In this document: positions 62,901-64,000 of the stretch, in pieces
Layout: every line of letters starts with the position of its first letter
Position numbering within the stretch: the stretch's first letter is position 1
Source: Monarcha castaneiventris obscurior
Lineage: Eukaryota; Chordata; Aves; Passeriformes; Monarchidae
Direction of reading: 5' to 3'
Assembly (NCBI GenBank): GCA_026261815.1
Contig: JAMPIT010000884.1
Coordinates: 10,119,001 to 10,183,000, forward strand
DNA: 64,000 nucleotides
Notes under the pieces: generated by a model
Told to the model about the DNA's origin: nothing
The model's database searches: none
Seen by the model: only the letters and a program-made list of their open reading frames with translations
Position numbers and translations under genes: made by a program

Positions 62901-64000
62901 ATGCACAAGATGCTTTCATGCCTTTTCTCTGAAAGACTTTCAGGGCTGAACTGGAAGATTTCACTGTGTTCCTAAATAAACTGTCCTAATGGTAAATATC
63001 TCACTCATTACAGCCTGTGATTTATTTCTGGCTTAGATTTGTTTAGAATTGTTTCCAAACACAGCTTTTCAGCATAGATTAAAAAAAAAAAAAAAAATCC
63101 CAGATCATAACCAGCATTTGGTAAAGCAATTTTTTGCATGAACTAAAGAAAGAAACCAAGGGAGATATTCGAATATTTGCATAATTTTTGCAAATTTTGT
63201 GTCTCTTCACTCAATTTATGTTTTTCAGCATCCTTTCTGAAGGACAGGCACCAGAACTAGGTAACAAAATCAGCCAAAATTTGCTATCTGGCTGATTATA
63301 GGTACAGCACAGTTTCCTGGTCCTTTGGCTGTGAGCAGTTAAGAAGAAGTGAAAAACAACAGCTCACAATATCCAGTTGCTGTATGTCTAATACATAATT
63401 ATGACTATATATGTATATGTAATATCTACTATGCTCCCTCAAGTAGAGTCCAAGCTTTCCAGCCTTTCACATTTTCACACCTTTTCAGTACTGTCCAATG
63501 CTGACAGCCAGGGCAGATCACGAGGCTCATTTGAGTTCCAAGGCTTGCTCGTTTTTAACTACATCCTCACATCAGTGATGTGCTGCTAAATGGCACCCTA
63601 TGTTCATTAAATGGGGTTTCAGAAATTAGTAATTTACTGAGACATTTCTTACCTAGAGTCATATGAGAATTTTTCTCCCTAGATCACTGGTATTTCTGGG
63701 TTAACAGTTCTGAGCAGTATTATGCACCCAGATTGCTATTAGCCTTTAATGCCTGCTAACTAAACATTTAATCTATATTCTGTGTGCTGCCTTTCATGTT
63801 CTGCAGGACTTAAAACCCAGTGCCAGAACATCTTAGCATACTATGAACTTAAACACAAAATTTAGGTCTAGCACTCCAGAGCTACAAAAGCCATAGGACA
63901 TGTTTAGCTCTGTCAGACTATTTTTATTATAATGTCTCCTATGCCAAAGCTTAAGAACTTTCAAAAAAAATTAAGCCATAACCTCTAGCTTGTTTTCCTT
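56974..64000 (-). other. ATXN10: Last intron of ATXN10 (partial)
   Basis: Inferred from the position upstream of the terminal ATXN10 exon on the minus strand. I looked for the penultimate exon (the segment ending in the Asn-Pro-Phe motif) and did not find it, so this intron is at least 7 kb. The stretch holds no CR1 or LTR that I could recognise, which is a contrast with the intergenic side. It contains an A17 tract at 63081-63097 and AT-rich unique sequence. The open frames here do not look like known proteins. Confidence 0.7.

Noticed and set aside
57100..64000. ATTCT pentanucleotide array as in human ATXN10
   Set aside because: No such array is present. The human repeat lies in an earlier intron that would fall outside this window.

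Overview
The window looks like vertebrate, almost certainly avian, genomic DNA, and a songbird is plausible. It is AT-moderate and has very few coding exons. It carries many truncated CR1 LINEs with the bird-type 3' end (a run resembling TTCTATGATTCTA) and two solo endogenous-retrovirus LTRs. There is no bacterial or plasmid structure: most open frames are below about 140 codons and do not form gene trains.

Only one protein-coding exon could be identified. It is the terminal coding exon of ATXN10 (ataxin-10) on the minus strand at 56783-56970, with a clear 3' splice site, a TGA stop and a nearby AATAAA. Everything to its right (56971-64000) reads as the last ATXN10 intron; the penultimate exon was not found and probably lies beyond the window. 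Everything to its left (1 to about 56750) is downstream intergenic DNA. In mammals the next gene past the 3' end of ATXN10 is the convergent WNT7B, and no WNT7B exon is visible, so this is probably the gene-poor interval between the two (inference).

Layout. 1-2.1 kb: unique DNA, then a CR1 with reverse-transcriptase remnants. 2.97-3.32 kb: a class II (ERVK-like) solo LTR with a perfect 6-bp target duplication. 3.3-9.7 kb: unique. 9.7-10.4 kb: CR1 (-). 14.6-15.1 kb: CR1 (+). 16.6 kb: an old CR1. 18.4, 20.6 and 22.7-23.2 kb: CR1 fragments. 25.7 kb: a 53-bp tandem duplication. 26.3 and 30.1 kb: two copies of an unknown 58-bp repeat, the second joined to a 9-bp minisatellite. 33.1-33.6 kb: CR1 (+). 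36.1 kb: a decayed protein-like frame. 46.0-46.5 kb: CR1 (-), followed by a 22-unit uninterrupted CTG/CAG tract. 49.1-50.2 kb: two CR1 (+) fragments. 50.42-51.00 kb: an ERVL-type solo LTR with a 5-bp target duplication. 51-53.4 kb: more CR1 pieces.

The most notable observation is that two inverted CR1 copies 27 kb apart share a 257-bp block with no substitutions (one G-tract length difference), while their homologous flanks on both sides are heavily diverged. This fits a recent ectopic gene conversion, or an assembly artefact. No undescribed multi-gene system was found. All comparisons were made by eye.
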